Below, one piece after another: positions 15,166-23,750 of a stretch of DNA of 39,885 nucleotides. Position numbers and translations under genes: made by a program. Position 1 is the first letter of the stretch; every line of letters starts with the position of its first letter. Below the pieces are notes generated by a model. That model did not search any database. It worked only from the letters and a program-made list of their open reading frames with translations, and was not told the DNA's origin. The stretch comes from a virus: the IMG/VR virus record IMGVR_UViG_3300044998_000715, positions 1 to 39,885 of that record. The stretch is one strand, 5' to 3'.

Positions 15166-15845
15166 GCACAATCATCGTCACCGGCGCTGGCGCCGGGCTG
15201 GGCGCGGCAATCGTACGAAGGCTGCGCGAGACGCCGGGGCACGCTGTCATCCCATTCGACCGCAAGCTCGGGCACGACGTGCGCGACCCGCAAGCCACAT
15301 TTGGCTCGCCGCCGCGCCAGCTCGACGTCCTCGTGAACTGCGCCGGCGTCAACATCACAAGCTGGCTGGAGAACATGACCGACGAGATCTGGGATGAGGT
15401 CATGGGCGTGAACGCGAAGGGCCTGTACAAGATGGCCCAGTGGGCGCTGCCGCGGCTCGCTGCCAACAAGGGCACCATCCTCAACATCGTCAGCAACGCT
15501 GCGCACATGCCGATGACAACGAGTCTCGCGTACAACGCCAGCAAGGGCGCGGCGCATATCATGACGCTCCAGCTCGCCCATGAGCTCGGCCCGCGGCACG
15601 GCATCACCGTCTTCGGCATCAGCCCCAACAAGCTCGCCGGCACCGAGATGAGCCGCGACATCGAGCGCCAAGTCGTCGAGCAGCGCGGCTGGACGCCAGA
15701 GTTTGCCCGCCAGTACCAACTCAAGGCGCTGCCCGCCGGCGAAGAGACCGACCCCGAGCAGCTCGCCGCCTTCGTCGCCTTCTTGCTGGAAGACAAGGCG
15801 CGGCACAAGTTTCTTCACAAGACTGTCCTGCCATACGGAGCCTGA
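15162..15845 (+). CDS. Short-chain dehydrogenase/reductase (SDR)
   Basis: A 227-residue NAD(P)-dependent SDR with all key residues: TGAGAGLG cofactor motif (7-14), VNCAGVN (58-64), Asn of GVNAKG (84), catalytic Ser in NIVSNAA (111) and YNASK (Tyr124, Lys128). The C-terminal lid (ISPNKLAGTEMSRDIERQ) is also SDR-like. An intact SDR is unusual in a lytic phage; the substrate cannot be read from sequence. It starts within an ATGA overlap with the HAD-DUF6378 gene, preceded by AAGGAG, and is followed 2 bases later by a VOC-fold gene. Confidence 0.9.
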   Translation: MSTIIVTGAGAGLGAAIVRRLRETPGHAVIPFDRKLGHDVRDPQATFGSPPRQLDVLVNCAGVNITSWLENMTDEIWDEVMGVNAKGLYKMAQWALPRLAANKGTILNIVSNAAHMPMTTSLAYNASKGAAHIMTLQLAHELGPRHGITVFGISPNKLAGTEMSRDIERQVVEQRGWTPEFARQYQLKALPAGEETDPEQLAAFVAFLLEDKARHKFLHKTVLPYGA

Positions 15846-15847
15846 CC

Positions 15848-16366
15848 ATGACAAGACGATTCTTCATTGAGCAAGTCGCTTTGTGCCCCAAAGACCCGAA
15901 GGCTGCGATCGAGCTGCTCAAGGCGCTTGGGCTGGAGGCGTGGGCGCACGACACTGTTGTTGCAGCAGGCAAGGTCTACGGCGAGGAGCGCACGAACGTC
16001 GCCGCGCTGGCCTTCAACTACCAGGCTTCGCGTGGACTTGGCGACAACTTCCTGGGCGACAGCTTCCTGGACAGCGACGCGCGCCCCATCGAGCTGGAGG
16101 TGCTCCACTACCGTGCCGGCAACAACTGGATGGAAGAGCGCCCGCCGAGCGTCAGCCACATCGGCATGCACTGCACAGAAAGTGAACTCGAAGAGTGGCG
16201 GCGCTTGTTGCGGTCGATGGGCTACTGCGTGGCGCAGGAGGTCTTCACCGAAAGCCACACCAACCCAGTCATCGCCGGCAAGAGGCTGTACCACTACGTC
16301 ATCTTCGACACGCGAGACGTCTTGGGTGTGGACCTGAAGTTCATCGTGCGCAGGGAGGTCGGCTGA
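15848..16366 (+). CDS. VOC-fold (glyoxalase/dioxygenase-like) protein
   Basis: A 172-residue protein with two similar halves, as in the vicinal-oxygen-chelate fold. The second half is clearest: SVSHIGMHCTESELEEWRRL, then LLRSMGYCVAQEVFTESHTN and RLYHYVIFDTRDVLGVDLKF. Candidate metal ligands are Glu82 or Glu84 (IELEVLHY), His104 and His149, with an acidic residue near 162. VOC proteins include glyoxalase I, dioxygenases and metal-free binding proteins, so activity is open. It lies between the SDR and exonuclease genes in one tightly packed operon, ending in a TGATG overlap. Confidence 0.72.
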   Translation: MTRRFFIEQVALCPKDPKAAIELLKALGLEAWAHDTVVAAGKVYGEERTNVAALAFNYQASRGLGDNFLGDSFLDSDARPIELEVLHYRAGNNWMEERPPSVSHIGMHCTESELEEWRRLLRSMGYCVAQEVFTESHTNPVIAGKRLYHYVIFDTRDVLGVDLKFIVRREVG

Positions 16367-16914
16367 TGAGCGCGTTGATGATCGTTTACGACACCGAAAC
16401 GACCGGGCTGACCTTGCACCCGGACGCCGACATTCGCAAGCAGCCGCGCATCATTGAATTCGGCGCCGTGCTGCTGCGGCTCGACGACGGCAGCATCGAG
16501 GAGGAAGTCGAGATCATGGTCGACCCTCGCGAAAGTCTGTCCGAAGAGATCACCAAGATCACCGGCATCACTGACGCAGACCTCGTTGGCGCGCCGAGCT
16601 TCGAGGAGGTGTTGCCGCAACTGCGCCGGCTGTTCGGCTCGGCCGCGGCCGTGGCGGCGCACAACTTGCCCTTCGACAAGGCGATGATCCTGGCTGAACT
16701 CGCGCGAGCGGGCGTGACGGACTTCCCCTGGCCGGCGCGCGAGCTTTGCACCGTGGCAACGTACAAGGAGTCCTGGGGTCGCAACCCGAAGCTCATCGAG
16801 CTGTACGCCGCTATACTGGGCAAGCCGCTGGCGCAGACGCACCGCGCGCTCGACGACGTGAAGGCGCTCGTCGAGATCATCCGCGCCGAGCGGCTGTGGG
16901 AGCTTGTGCTGTGA
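16366..16914 (+). CDS. DnaQ-like 3'-5' exonuclease (DEDDh)
   Basis: A 182-residue proofreading-type exonuclease. ExoI is VYDTETTGL (Asp9, Glu11), ExoII AHNLPFDKA (Asp104), ExoIII HRALDDVKA with His159 and Asp164, so the DEDDh set is complete. It lies just before a DnaE-type polymerase, which lacks an exonuclease of its own, so it probably acts as the epsilon-like partner. ATG 16366 overlaps the VOC stop (TGATG). Codons upstream in this frame are a shadow of the VOC gene. Confidence 0.92.
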   Translation: MSALMIVYDTETTGLTLHPDADIRKQPRIIEFGAVLLRLDDGSIEEEVEIMVDPRESLSEEITKITGITDADLVGAPSFEEVLPQLRRLFGSAAAVAAHNLPFDKAMILAELARAGVTDFPWPARELCTVATYKESWGRNPKLIELYAAILGKPLAQTHRALDDVKALVEIIRAERLWELVL

Positions 16915-17180
16915 GTCGCTGGCCGACGGCGCAGGCGATCGCCTCCATCAAGGAAGTCGCCGTGCAGGACTTGGCGACGCTGCGCGCATTCGTGGACGCG
17001 GCGCTGCCCCACCTCGACCCGCAGTACGCGGCGACGCTGGACGAGGCGATGACGAGCGTGGAGACGTTCGCGGCCGTCGCGCTGCGCGTCTTCGCCAAGG
17101 CCAACCACTCGAAGATCAAGGACGCCATGATGCTCGTCGAGATTCAGGCGCGCATGGATGGGAAGAAGGTGTTTGAATGA
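16911..17180 (+). CDS. Hypothetical protein, 89 aa, between exonuclease and polymerase
   Basis: A short helical protein (SRWPTAQAIASIKEVAVQDL through AMMLVEIQARMDGKKVFE). It starts at GTG 16911 in a GTGA overlap with the exonuclease stop and ends in an ATGA overlap with the polymerase start, so all three are probably made together. The frame continues upstream to ATG 16746, but that part is shadow sequence. I do not recognise it; a small accessory subunit linking exonuclease and polymerase would fit the position, but that is only a guess. Confidence 0.7.
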   Translation: MSRWPTAQAIASIKEVAVQDLATLRAFVDAALPHLDPQYAATLDEAMTSVETFAAVALRVFAKANHSKIKDAMMLVEIQARMDGKKVFE

Positions 17181-19975
17181 GCACGACGCTTCCTCAGTTG
17201 CGCGTGCGCACCGAGTTCAGCTTCCGCGACGCCTTCGGGCCGGTGCCGCGCGTCGCCGCCGCGCTGGCCGAGCTGGGGTGTCCGGCCGCAGGCATCGTCG
17301 ATCCCGGCACCTGGGGCCACGTGCGATGGGCCAGGGAGCTGGGTAGATGTGGCGTAGCGCCATTATTTGGGACGGAGCTTACCGTCGCCCAGCCCGATGG
17401 TCGCGCGCCCAAGGCATGGGTTTTGGCCCAAGACATCAGCGCCTTCTACCGCTTCAGCACGGCGACGAGGAAGAAGGGCGCCGACTTGCCGGCGCTGCTG
17501 CGCGAGTCGCGCGGCATCATACGCTTCGCCGGCGCGGCGCTGACCGACCCAGAAACGTTCGACTACATCGACCTGAACCCGGCTTCGGCGCTCCAGCAGC
17601 GCGCCGCGCTGCGGCTGCATGAGCGCACCGGCCGGCCGCTGGTCGTCACCAGTGACAACTGGTACCCGCGCCCGCGCGATCGCTCCGCGTTCATCGCCAT
17701 GGGCGGGCGCGAGAACGTCACACCGCAGCACATCCTCTCCATCGACGAGTTGCGCGCGGCGCTGCGGTGCCTGACTCCGGCGCAATTCGACGCGGCTGTG
17801 GCCAACGCGCACGAAGTTGCCGCGCGCTGCGCCACCGCGCTGCCCAAGGCGCCCATCATCCACGTCGAAGGTGACTTGCGCGCGCTCGCCGAAGCAGGCA
17901 AGCAGCGGCGCCTCGCGCTCGGGCACTTGACTGCGTGGCCGCAAGAGTACGAGGCGCGACTGCAGCGCGAGCTGGAGGTCGTCGAGGCGAAGGGATTCGA
18001 GAGCTACTTCCTGGTCGTGGCCGATATGATCATGTGGGCGAAGCAGCGCATGCTCGTTGGCCCTGGCCGCGGCTCGTCGGCCGGCTCGCTGCTTTGCTAC
18101 TGCATCGGCATCACCGAGGTCGACCCGATCCCGCACGGACTCTTGTTCGAACGATTCATCGACCTGACACGCAAGGACTTGCCCGACATCGACGTCGACT
18201 TCAACGACACGAAGCGCGAGCAGGTCTTCGACTACCTGATCCAGCGCTACGGCCGCGAGAACGTCGCGCGCATCGGCAGCATCAACACACTCAAGCCGCG
18301 CAGCGTGCTCGCCGGCGTGTGCAAGCGATTCGGCATCTCGGACGCCGAGCGGTTCAACTTGCTCAATGTGCTGATTGAGTACTCGTCGGGCGACTCGCGC
18401 TACGGCAAGGGCCTCGAAGACACACTCAGCAACACAGACGTCGGCAAGGCATTCATGGCGCGCCACCCCAAGGCTGCGGTCATGGGCGAGATCGAGAATC
18501 ACGCCAGCCACACAGGCGTGCATGCCGCGGGCGTGATTGTCTCGAACGTGCGCCTGGATGACTACTGCACTGTGCAAGAAGACGGCGTGGCGCAGATCGA
18601 CAAGCCGGATGCCGAAGAGCTGAACCTGCTCAAGATCGACGCGCTTGGGCTACGCACGCTGGGCGTGCTGGAGGATGCCGGCGTCGCCACCAACGACGAG
18701 CTGTACGCGCTGAGACTCGACGACCCAGAGGTGCTGCGCGTCTTCAATGAAAGGCGCTACGGCGCCATCTTCCAGTTTGAAGGGCAGGCCCAGCGCGCCA
18801 TCAGCCGAGAAGTCTTCGTCGATTCGTTCCGAACCATCGACCACCTCACCGCGCTGGCCAGGCCTGGGCCGTTGGGCGGCGGCGCCACAGACAAGTACAT
18901 TGCGCGCAAGGCTGGGCGCGAAGAGGTCAAGACGACGCACCCACGTCTCACAGAGATGCTGGCCGACACCTACGGGGTCGTCTTGTACCAAGAGCAGGTC
19001 ATGCGCATCGTTCGCGAGATCGGCAAGTTCTCGTGGGAAGACACCACCGTCATCCGCAAGGCTATGTCCGGGCGCAAGGGCAAGGAATTCTTCGACCGCA
19101 AGGGCGAGCAGTTCATCGAGGGCGCCGCGCATGACGGCATCTCGCCAGACGATGCGCGCGCGATCTGGAATGAGATCTGCTCGTTCGGCGCTTGGGGCAT
19201 GAACAAGAGCCACACGTGCGCATACTCGGTGATCAGCTACTGGTGCGCTTGGATGAAGCGTTACCACCCGCTGGAGTATGCTGCTGCGTGCTTGCGCGGC
19301 GCCAAGGACGATGACCAGGTGATGGAGGTGTTGCGGGAAGCTGTGGCCGACGGCGTGAAGTACGTCGCCTTCGACGTCGACCGCAGCGACGTTACTTGGC
19401 GCGTCATCGACGGCGAGCTTGTCGGCGGCTTCATGAACCTTGTCGGCATCGGGCCGGCGAAAGCCGCGGCAGCAGTCGAGTTGCGGCGACTTGGCAAGCT
19501 CGATCGAGAGAAGTTTTTGAAGCTCGACGTCAAGTTTGCCGACTTGTACCCTCTGAGCAACAAGTACGCCGACTTGTACGCCGACCCCGAGGCGCATGGC
19601 TGTCGGCCTGGCTCGAAGCTGCTGAAGGCCGACGAGCTGCCGCCGTCGGGCAATGTGTTGTACCTCGGCAAGCTCGTTGGCAAAAAGCTCAGAGACGCAA
19701 ACGAGGCGCTGCTGGTGACGCGGCGCGGAGGGCGAAAGATTCATGGCAACACGCTGTTCGCAGACCTCGTGTTGAAGGACGATGGCGGCGTGCCGATGAT
19801 CTGCCGCATCGATCGGTTCGACTACAACCCGACGGGCCGGCTGGCCATCGAAAATCTTGTCGTCGACAAGGATGTGCTGTTGGTGCGCGGTCGCCGTGTG
19901 CCGAATTTTCAGATGATCAAGGTTGAGCGGATCAAGTGCTTGACGAACCCGGAGGCGTTGCATGAGACTTCCTGA
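17177..19975 (+). CDS. DNA polymerase III alpha subunit-like replicative polymerase (DnaE family)
   Basis: A 932-residue family C polymerase. The palm has PGRGSSAGSLLCYCIGI and the catalytic DLPDIDVDF; the fingers have TYGVVLYQEQVMRI and FGAWGMNKSHTCAYSVISYW; a helix-hairpin-helix follows (NLVGIGPAKAAAAV). The N-terminal PHP domain is present but degenerate: RVRTEFSF replaces the His-rich HxH strand and VDPGTWG replaces the usual Asp-His-Gly, so metal binding is probably lost. It is shorter than bacterial DnaE (about 1160), with little C-terminal region for clamp-loader contact. Starts in an ATGA overlap; its 3' end overlaps the nuclease gene by 14 bases. Confidence 0.95.
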   Translation: MSTTLPQLRVRTEFSFRDAFGPVPRVAAALAELGCPAAGIVDPGTWGHVRWARELGRCGVAPLFGTELTVAQPDGRAPKAWVLAQDISAFYRFSTATRKKGADLPALLRESRGIIRFAGAALTDPETFDYIDLNPASALQQRAALRLHERTGRPLVVTSDNWYPRPRDRSAFIAMGGRENVTPQHILSIDELRAALRCLTPAQFDAAVANAHEVAARCATALPKAPIIHVEGDLRALAEAGKQRRLALGHLTAWPQEYEARLQRELEVVEAKGFESYFLVVADMIMWAKQRMLVGPGRGSSAGSLLCYCIGITEVDPIPHGLLFERFIDLTRKDLPDIDVDFNDTKREQVFDYLIQRYGRENVARIGSINTLKPRSVLAGVCKRFGISDAERFNLLNVLIEYSSGDSRYGKGLEDTLSNTDVGKAFMARHPKAAVMGEIENHASHTGVHAAGVIVSNVRLDDYCTVQEDGVAQIDKPDAEELNLLKIDALGLRTLGVLEDAGVATNDELYALRLDDPEVLRVFNERRYGAIFQFEGQAQRAISREVFVDSFRTIDHLTALARPGPLGGGATDKYIARKAGREEVKTTHPRLTEMLADTYGVVLYQEQVMRIVREIGKFSWEDTTVIRKAMSGRKGKEFFDRKGEQFIEGAAHDGISPDDARAIWNEICSFGAWGMNKSHTCAYSVISYWCAWMKRYHPLEYAAACLRGAKDDDQVMEVLREAVADGVKYVAFDVDRSDVTWRVIDGELVGGFMNLVGIGPAKAAAAVELRRLGKLDREKFLKLDVKFADLYPLSNKYADLYADPEAHGCRPGSKLLKADELPPSGNVLYLGKLVGKKLRDANEALLVTRRGGRKIHGNTLFADLVLKDDGGVPMICRIDRFDYNPTGRLAIENLVVDKDVLLVRGRRVPNFQMIKVERIKCLTNPEALHETS

Positions 19976-20375
19976 ACAAAGGCTGTGGGATCGAATGCGC
20001 AAGGCATTGCGCAACAACGGCATCTTGCTTCAACGCATCGAGAACGTCGTGGGCACAGGCAGGCCCGACGTCGACGCGCTCGCTGCCGGCGTGTTCACGC
20101 CGATCGAGCTCAAGGCGGTGGACGGGTGGCCGAAGCGCAAGACGACACCTGTCCTCGGCCAAAGCAAAGGACTCAGCCGCGCGCAGCGCAACTGGCACAT
20201 CGAGTGGCAGCTTCATGGCGGCAGATCACTCATCGTCGTTTCCGTCGGCACCGAGCCGTTCGCGCTGCTCGGCCGGCACGCGGACCTACTCAATCACTAC
20301 ACAGAGCCGAACATTCGGCACTACGCTTCCGCGCGCGACTGGTCAGGGATCGCAGCGTTGTTGAGAGGGTACTAA
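19962..20375 (+). CDS. VRR-NUC domain nuclease
   Basis: A 137-residue protein with the VRR-NUC version of the PD-(D/E)xK fold: VGTGRPDVDALAAGVFTPIE with Asp36, then Glu49 and Lys51 of IELKAV, a Gln in SRAQRNWHIEW, and GGRSLIVVSVG. Such domains cut branched or structured DNA; phages often place them next to a helicase of the SNF2 type, as here. GGAGG before ATG 19962, inside the end of the polymerase gene; it ends in a TAATG overlap with the helicase. Confidence 0.9.
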   Translation: MRLPEQRLWDRMRKALRNNGILLQRIENVVGTGRPDVDALAAGVFTPIELKAVDGWPKRKTTPVLGQSKGLSRAQRNWHIEWQLHGGRSLIVVSVGTEPFALLGRHADLLNHYTEPNIRHYASARDWSGIAALLRGY

Positions 20376-21901
20376 TGAAGACGAAAGGCATGGCGCACCA
20401 GCTTCAGGCGCTGCGGCGCATGTGCGACCGCGAGGCATTTGCCTTGTTCATGGAGCAAGGCACAGGCAAGACGTGGACGATCCTGGCAGACGCCGAGCGC
20501 CAGTACGCCGCCAACAACATCGACGCGCTGCTCGTCATCGCGCCGAAAGGCGTGCACACCAACTGGATTCGCCGCGAGATTCCAACACACATGGCTGCGC
20601 CGATCATTGCGCGCGCCTGGCACTCCGGCATGGGCAAGCGCGAGCGCGCGAAGGTGGAAGAACTTCTGGCGCCGCGTGACGTCGGCAAGGTTGTGCCGCT
20701 GCGCATCTTGGCGATGTCGTTCGATGCTGTTTGCACGAAAGACGGATTCGACTTCGCCACCAAGTTCTTGCGCTGCACCAAGGCCATGCTCGCGCTCGAC
20801 GAATCTAGCCGCATCAAGAACCCGGACGCGAAGCGAACCAAGGAGATCATGCGGCTGCGACCGCTCGCCAAGCTCGCGCGCATCGCCAGCGGCACCCCCA
20901 TCACCAACTCGCCACTGGACATCTTTTCGCAGATGGAGTTCCTGGAGTCAGGTCTGCTCGGCACAACAAGCTACAGGGCATTCGTCGCGGAGTACGCCGA
21001 GCTCATGGACAAGAACCACCCGATGGTCAGGAGTCTGATTCAGCGCAACCCGAAGGTCGCGCACGCGCAGATGGTGGCGCGCAACCCGGACGGCAGCAAG
21101 CGTTGGCGCAATCTCGACAAGCTGCAGCGCCTCATCGAGCCGCACTCATTCCGTGTGCTCAAGCGCGACTGCCTCGACCTGCCAGAGAAGGTGTACAAGC
21201 AGGTCTACTTTGAGCTCGAACCGGCGCAGCGCCGCGCGTACGACCTCATGAAAGAAGAGGCGCGCATCGCGCTCGGCGATGGAACCGTGGAGCCGGTGCA
21301 GGCGCTGGCGGCGCTCGTCAAGCTCCAACAGATCACATCCGGCTTCGTGATGCGCCCCGACCAGAAGGGAACGATGTACGTGTCGGCGCACAACCCTCGA
21401 CTCGCGGCGCTGCTGGAAGCCGTCGAGGACATCGACGGCAAGTTCATCGTGTGGGCGAAGTTCCACGAAGAGCTGGATGCTGTGGCCGCGGCGCTGCGCA
21501 AGACCGGGCGCAACGTAGTCGAGTATCACGGCCGCGTCGCCGGTGAGGACCGCGAGCGAGCCGTGGACAGCTTTCAAAATGGCATGGCAGACGTCTTCGT
21601 TGGGCACGCCGCATCGGGCGGACTCGGGCTCACGCTGACCGCGGCCGAGCACGCGATCTACTACTCCAACGACTTCAACCTCGAACACCGGCTTCAAAGC
21701 GAAGACCGCAACCACCGCATCGGCACCAAGCGTTCCGTCTTGTACATCGACATCGTTGCCGAAGACACGATCGACGAGCCGATCGCGCGCGCGCTGCAAA
21801 CCAAGGCTGCGCTGGCGGCGACGATCCTTGGCGATGCGCCGACGACCTCGACGATGACGAGCGAAGCCGCGGCAGCGGTGCGCATGCTGTTAGAGAAGTG
21901 A
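20375..21901 (+). CDS. SNF2-family DEAD/H-box helicase
   Basis: A 508-residue superfamily 2 ATPase. It has Walker A MEQGTGKT (26-33), the DE motif in LALDESSRIKN, motif III-like IASGTPITNSP, and in the second RecA domain FIVWAKFHEEL, GHAASGGLGLTLTAA and motif VI QSEDRNHRIG. It is a compact phage version of SNF2 translocases without accessory domains. Coupled by TAATG to the VRR-NUC nuclease, with which it may process replication or recombination intermediates. Start ATG 20375; upstream codons in this frame are shadow sequence of the nuclease gene. Confidence 0.93.
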   Translation: MKTKGMAHQLQALRRMCDREAFALFMEQGTGKTWTILADAERQYAANNIDALLVIAPKGVHTNWIRREIPTHMAAPIIARAWHSGMGKRERAKVEELLAPRDVGKVVPLRILAMSFDAVCTKDGFDFATKFLRCTKAMLALDESSRIKNPDAKRTKEIMRLRPLAKLARIASGTPITNSPLDIFSQMEFLESGLLGTTSYRAFVAEYAELMDKNHPMVRSLIQRNPKVAHAQMVARNPDGSKRWRNLDKLQRLIEPHSFRVLKRDCLDLPEKVYKQVYFELEPAQRRAYDLMKEEARIALGDGTVEPVQALAALVKLQQITSGFVMRPDQKGTMYVSAHNPRLAALLEAVEDIDGKFIVWAKFHEELDAVAAALRKTGRNVVEYHGRVAGEDRERAVDSFQNGMADVFVGHAASGGLGLTLTAAEHAIYYSNDFNLEHRLQSEDRNHRIGTKRSVLYIDIVAEDTIDEPIARALQTKAALAATILGDAPTTSTMTSEAAAAVRMLLEK

Positions 21902-21951
21902 TGCCTGCGCGGCGAGAAGAGCGCGATAATTCGCACTGGGCATCGTCCCAG
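21901..21951 (+). promoter_or_regulatory. Diverged promoter-leader cassette 6 (GATAAT plus start-site hairpin)
   Basis: GATAAT (21925-21930) is followed by TTCG as in the other cassettes, and a hairpin CTGGG-catcgt-CCCAG (21936-21951) begins exactly 5 bases after the -10, the same spacing as in copies 1-3 and 5. Its stem sequence is different. The -35 is poor: TGCCT lies at 21902-21906, one base off the spacing used elsewhere. It would serve the gene at 21967. Confidence 0.5.
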
Positions 21952-21966
21952 AACTGGAGAAAGTGA

Positions 21967-22299
21967 ATGAGCAAGGTCTTCATACCACAGGTACGCAGTC
22001 GTTTCGACGCCGCGACCAAGCTGTGGATCCCCACAGTCAATCTCCGTCCAGCGGAGAAGTTTGGCGAGCTTGTCACGCTGCTGCCCCCGAATGCCAACCA
22101 GCTACACCTCGCGCCGCTGGTGACCGTCATGCGCGAGCGCATGGGCGACGTCACCGACGAGGATTACATCCTCGCGCTCGGCGACCCGTCGCTCATCGGC
22201 GCGGCTAGCGCGATCATGGTGCGCAAGACGGGGAAGTTGCGCATGCTCAAGTGGGACCGCGAGACGCAGGACTATCTCAGCGTGGAGGTGGCGGTATGA
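21967..22299 (+). CDS. Conserved-looking phage protein of unknown function, 110 aa
   Basis: A soluble 110-residue protein (MSKVFIPQVRSRFDAATKLW at the start, then NLRPAEKFGELVTLLPPNAN). The segment MGDVTDEDYILALGDPSLIG resembles proteins found between helicase and recombination genes in other phages, but I cannot name a function. GGAG precedes ATG 21967; the stop overlaps the next start by ATGA. Confidence 0.75.
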   Translation: MSKVFIPQVRSRFDAATKLWIPTVNLRPAEKFGELVTLLPPNANQLHLAPLVTVMRERMGDVTDEDYILALGDPSLIGAASAIMVRKTGKLRMLKWDRETQDYLSVEVAV

Positions 22300-22832
22300 G
22301 CGACAACAAGATCGCCCGGATCACGCTGCTGGCCGAAACGATGGTTCATGCCGCCGCGCACGTCGAGTCGCTGAAAGCGCAACTCGACGCCGCGAAGGCG
22401 TACCACCGGCGCATCGAGCAGGAAGACCTGCCTGAGCTCATGCGAGAGATCGGGCTGGCCGAGTTCACGATGACGGATGGCACGAAGATTCAAGTGACCG
22501 ATGACGTCGAGTGCGGCATCTCGGAGGAGCGCCGCGCCGCAGCGCATGAATGGCTGGCGCGCAACGGCTTCGGCGGCTTGATTAAGACCGAGGTCGTCGT
22601 GGCGTTCCCTCGTGACGCGCACGAAGAGGCGCAGCGCGTGGCCGACGACTTGGCGCAAGAACTCGAAGGCATCGCGACGCCGCAGGTGCAGGAGCGGGTG
22701 CATCCCGCCACGCTCAAGGCATTCATCAAGGAGCAGCTCGCCGCTGGCAAGCCGGTGCCGTTCGACCTGTTCGGAGTTCACCCCTTCTCGAAAGCCAAGC
22801 TCGTTTCCTCGTCGAGGAAGCAGCGCGGCTGA
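22296..22832 (+). CDS. Conserved-looking phage protein of unknown function, 178 aa
   Basis: A 178-residue protein. It begins with a predicted coiled-coil helix (about residues 10-50, ESLKAQLDAAKAYHRRIEQE), followed by a small beta region (AEFTMTDGTKIQVTDDVECG) and a C-terminal part with WLARNGFGGLIKTEVVVAF and HPATLKAFIKEQLAAGKPVP. I have seen this kind of protein near single-strand DNA proteins in phage early regions but do not recognise an activity. ATG 22296 overlaps the previous stop; upstream codons in the frame are shadow sequence. Confidence 0.78.
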   Translation: MSDNKIARITLLAETMVHAAAHVESLKAQLDAAKAYHRRIEQEDLPELMREIGLAEFTMTDGTKIQVTDDVECGISEERRAAAHEWLARNGFGGLIKTEVVVAFPRDAHEEAQRVADDLAQELEGIATPQVQERVHPATLKAFIKEQLAAGKPVPFDLFGVHPFSKAKLVSSSRKQRG

Positions 22833-22896
22833 TCAGACCCTGGCGCCGCGGCGCTGCCAGCCACAAACGCGCTGCCGCATTCACATCGAGCAAACC

Positions 22897-23736
22897 ATGA
22901 GCAAGTCCACCAAACAGCTTCCCGCCACGACGACCTCGACCGAGGTCGCCGCGCCAATCGACAACATGTTCGCAGCCGACGCTGGCGCTGGCATGGAGGG
23001 CGCGACGCAAGACTCTTTCGCCATCCCATTCATCACCGTGTTGCAAAAAGGCTCGCCTCAAGTCGACGACGCCAGCGGCGCAGCGATCCCGGGCGCGAAG
23101 GCCGGCATGTTCTTCGACACCGTGAACGGCCGGCTGTTCGACGGCAAGAAGGGCATCACGATCGTGCCGTGCTACTACCGGCGCGTCTTCCTGCGGTGGG
23201 CGCCGAAAGGCCAGGATGGCGCCGGCTTCAAGGGCGAGCTGTCTGTCGATCAGGTGACGCAGTTGCGCGCCAGCGGCAAGATCGTCGAGCTTGACGGCAA
23301 GCTGTACGTGCCGCTGCCCGACGGCACCATCAACGAAAAGCGTTGCGACCGCATCGCCGACACGCGCAACCACTACGTCTTGCTGCTCGACGAAGAAACT
23401 GGCGGCTGGACAGAGGCGTTGATGTCGTTGACCAGCACGCAGATCAAGAAGTCGAAGCTGCTGATGACCTCGCTCGCCAGCATCAAGGTGAACGGCCAAA
23501 ACGGACTCTTCACGCCGCCGACATTCGCTTCGCGTGTGCGGGTGACCACAACCCCCGAAAGCAACGACAAGGGCGCGTGGTGGGGAGTCAAGTTTGAGGT
23601 CATCGGCCGCGTCGAGCAGTCGCACATCTACGCCGCCGCCAAGGCGTTCCATCACTCGATCGCCAAGGGCGCCATCGACGTCAAGTACGAGGATCACGAC
23701 ATCGGCGCGCAGCATGCGGAGTCAGACGGCTTCTGA
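22897..23736 (+). CDS. Conserved-looking phage protein, possible ssDNA-associated, 279 aa
   Basis: A 279-residue protein with a variable N-terminus, then DSFAIPFITVLQKGSPQVDD, GMFFDTVNGRLFDGKKGITI, PCYYRRVFLRWAPKGQDGAG, NHYVLLLDEETGGWTEALMS and FTPPTFASRVRVTTTPESND. The pattern is common among phage replication-region proteins of unknown role; beta-rich content and position after helicase genes make a single-strand DNA-binding or annealing role possible, but no diagnostic motif is seen. No strong ribosome site before ATG 22897. Cassette 5 begins 14 bases after its stop. Confidence 0.75.
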   Translation: MSKSTKQLPATTTSTEVAAPIDNMFAADAGAGMEGATQDSFAIPFITVLQKGSPQVDDASGAAIPGAKAGMFFDTVNGRLFDGKKGITIVPCYYRRVFLRWAPKGQDGAGFKGELSVDQVTQLRASGKIVELDGKLYVPLPDGTINEKRCDRIADTRNHYVLLLDEETGGWTEALMSLTSTQIKKSKLLMTSLASIKVNGQNGLFTPPTFASRVRVTTTPESNDKGAWWGVKFEVIGRVEQSHIYAAAKAFHHSIAKGAIDVKYEDHDIGAQHAESDGF

Positions 23737-23750
23737 TCGTCGCGCGCACG

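Noticed and set aside
22840-22860. GC-rich hairpin CTGGC...GCCAG after the 178-aa protein gene as a terminator
   Set aside because: There is no U-run after it and the next gene continues on the same strand; GC-rich palindromes are frequent in this DNA.
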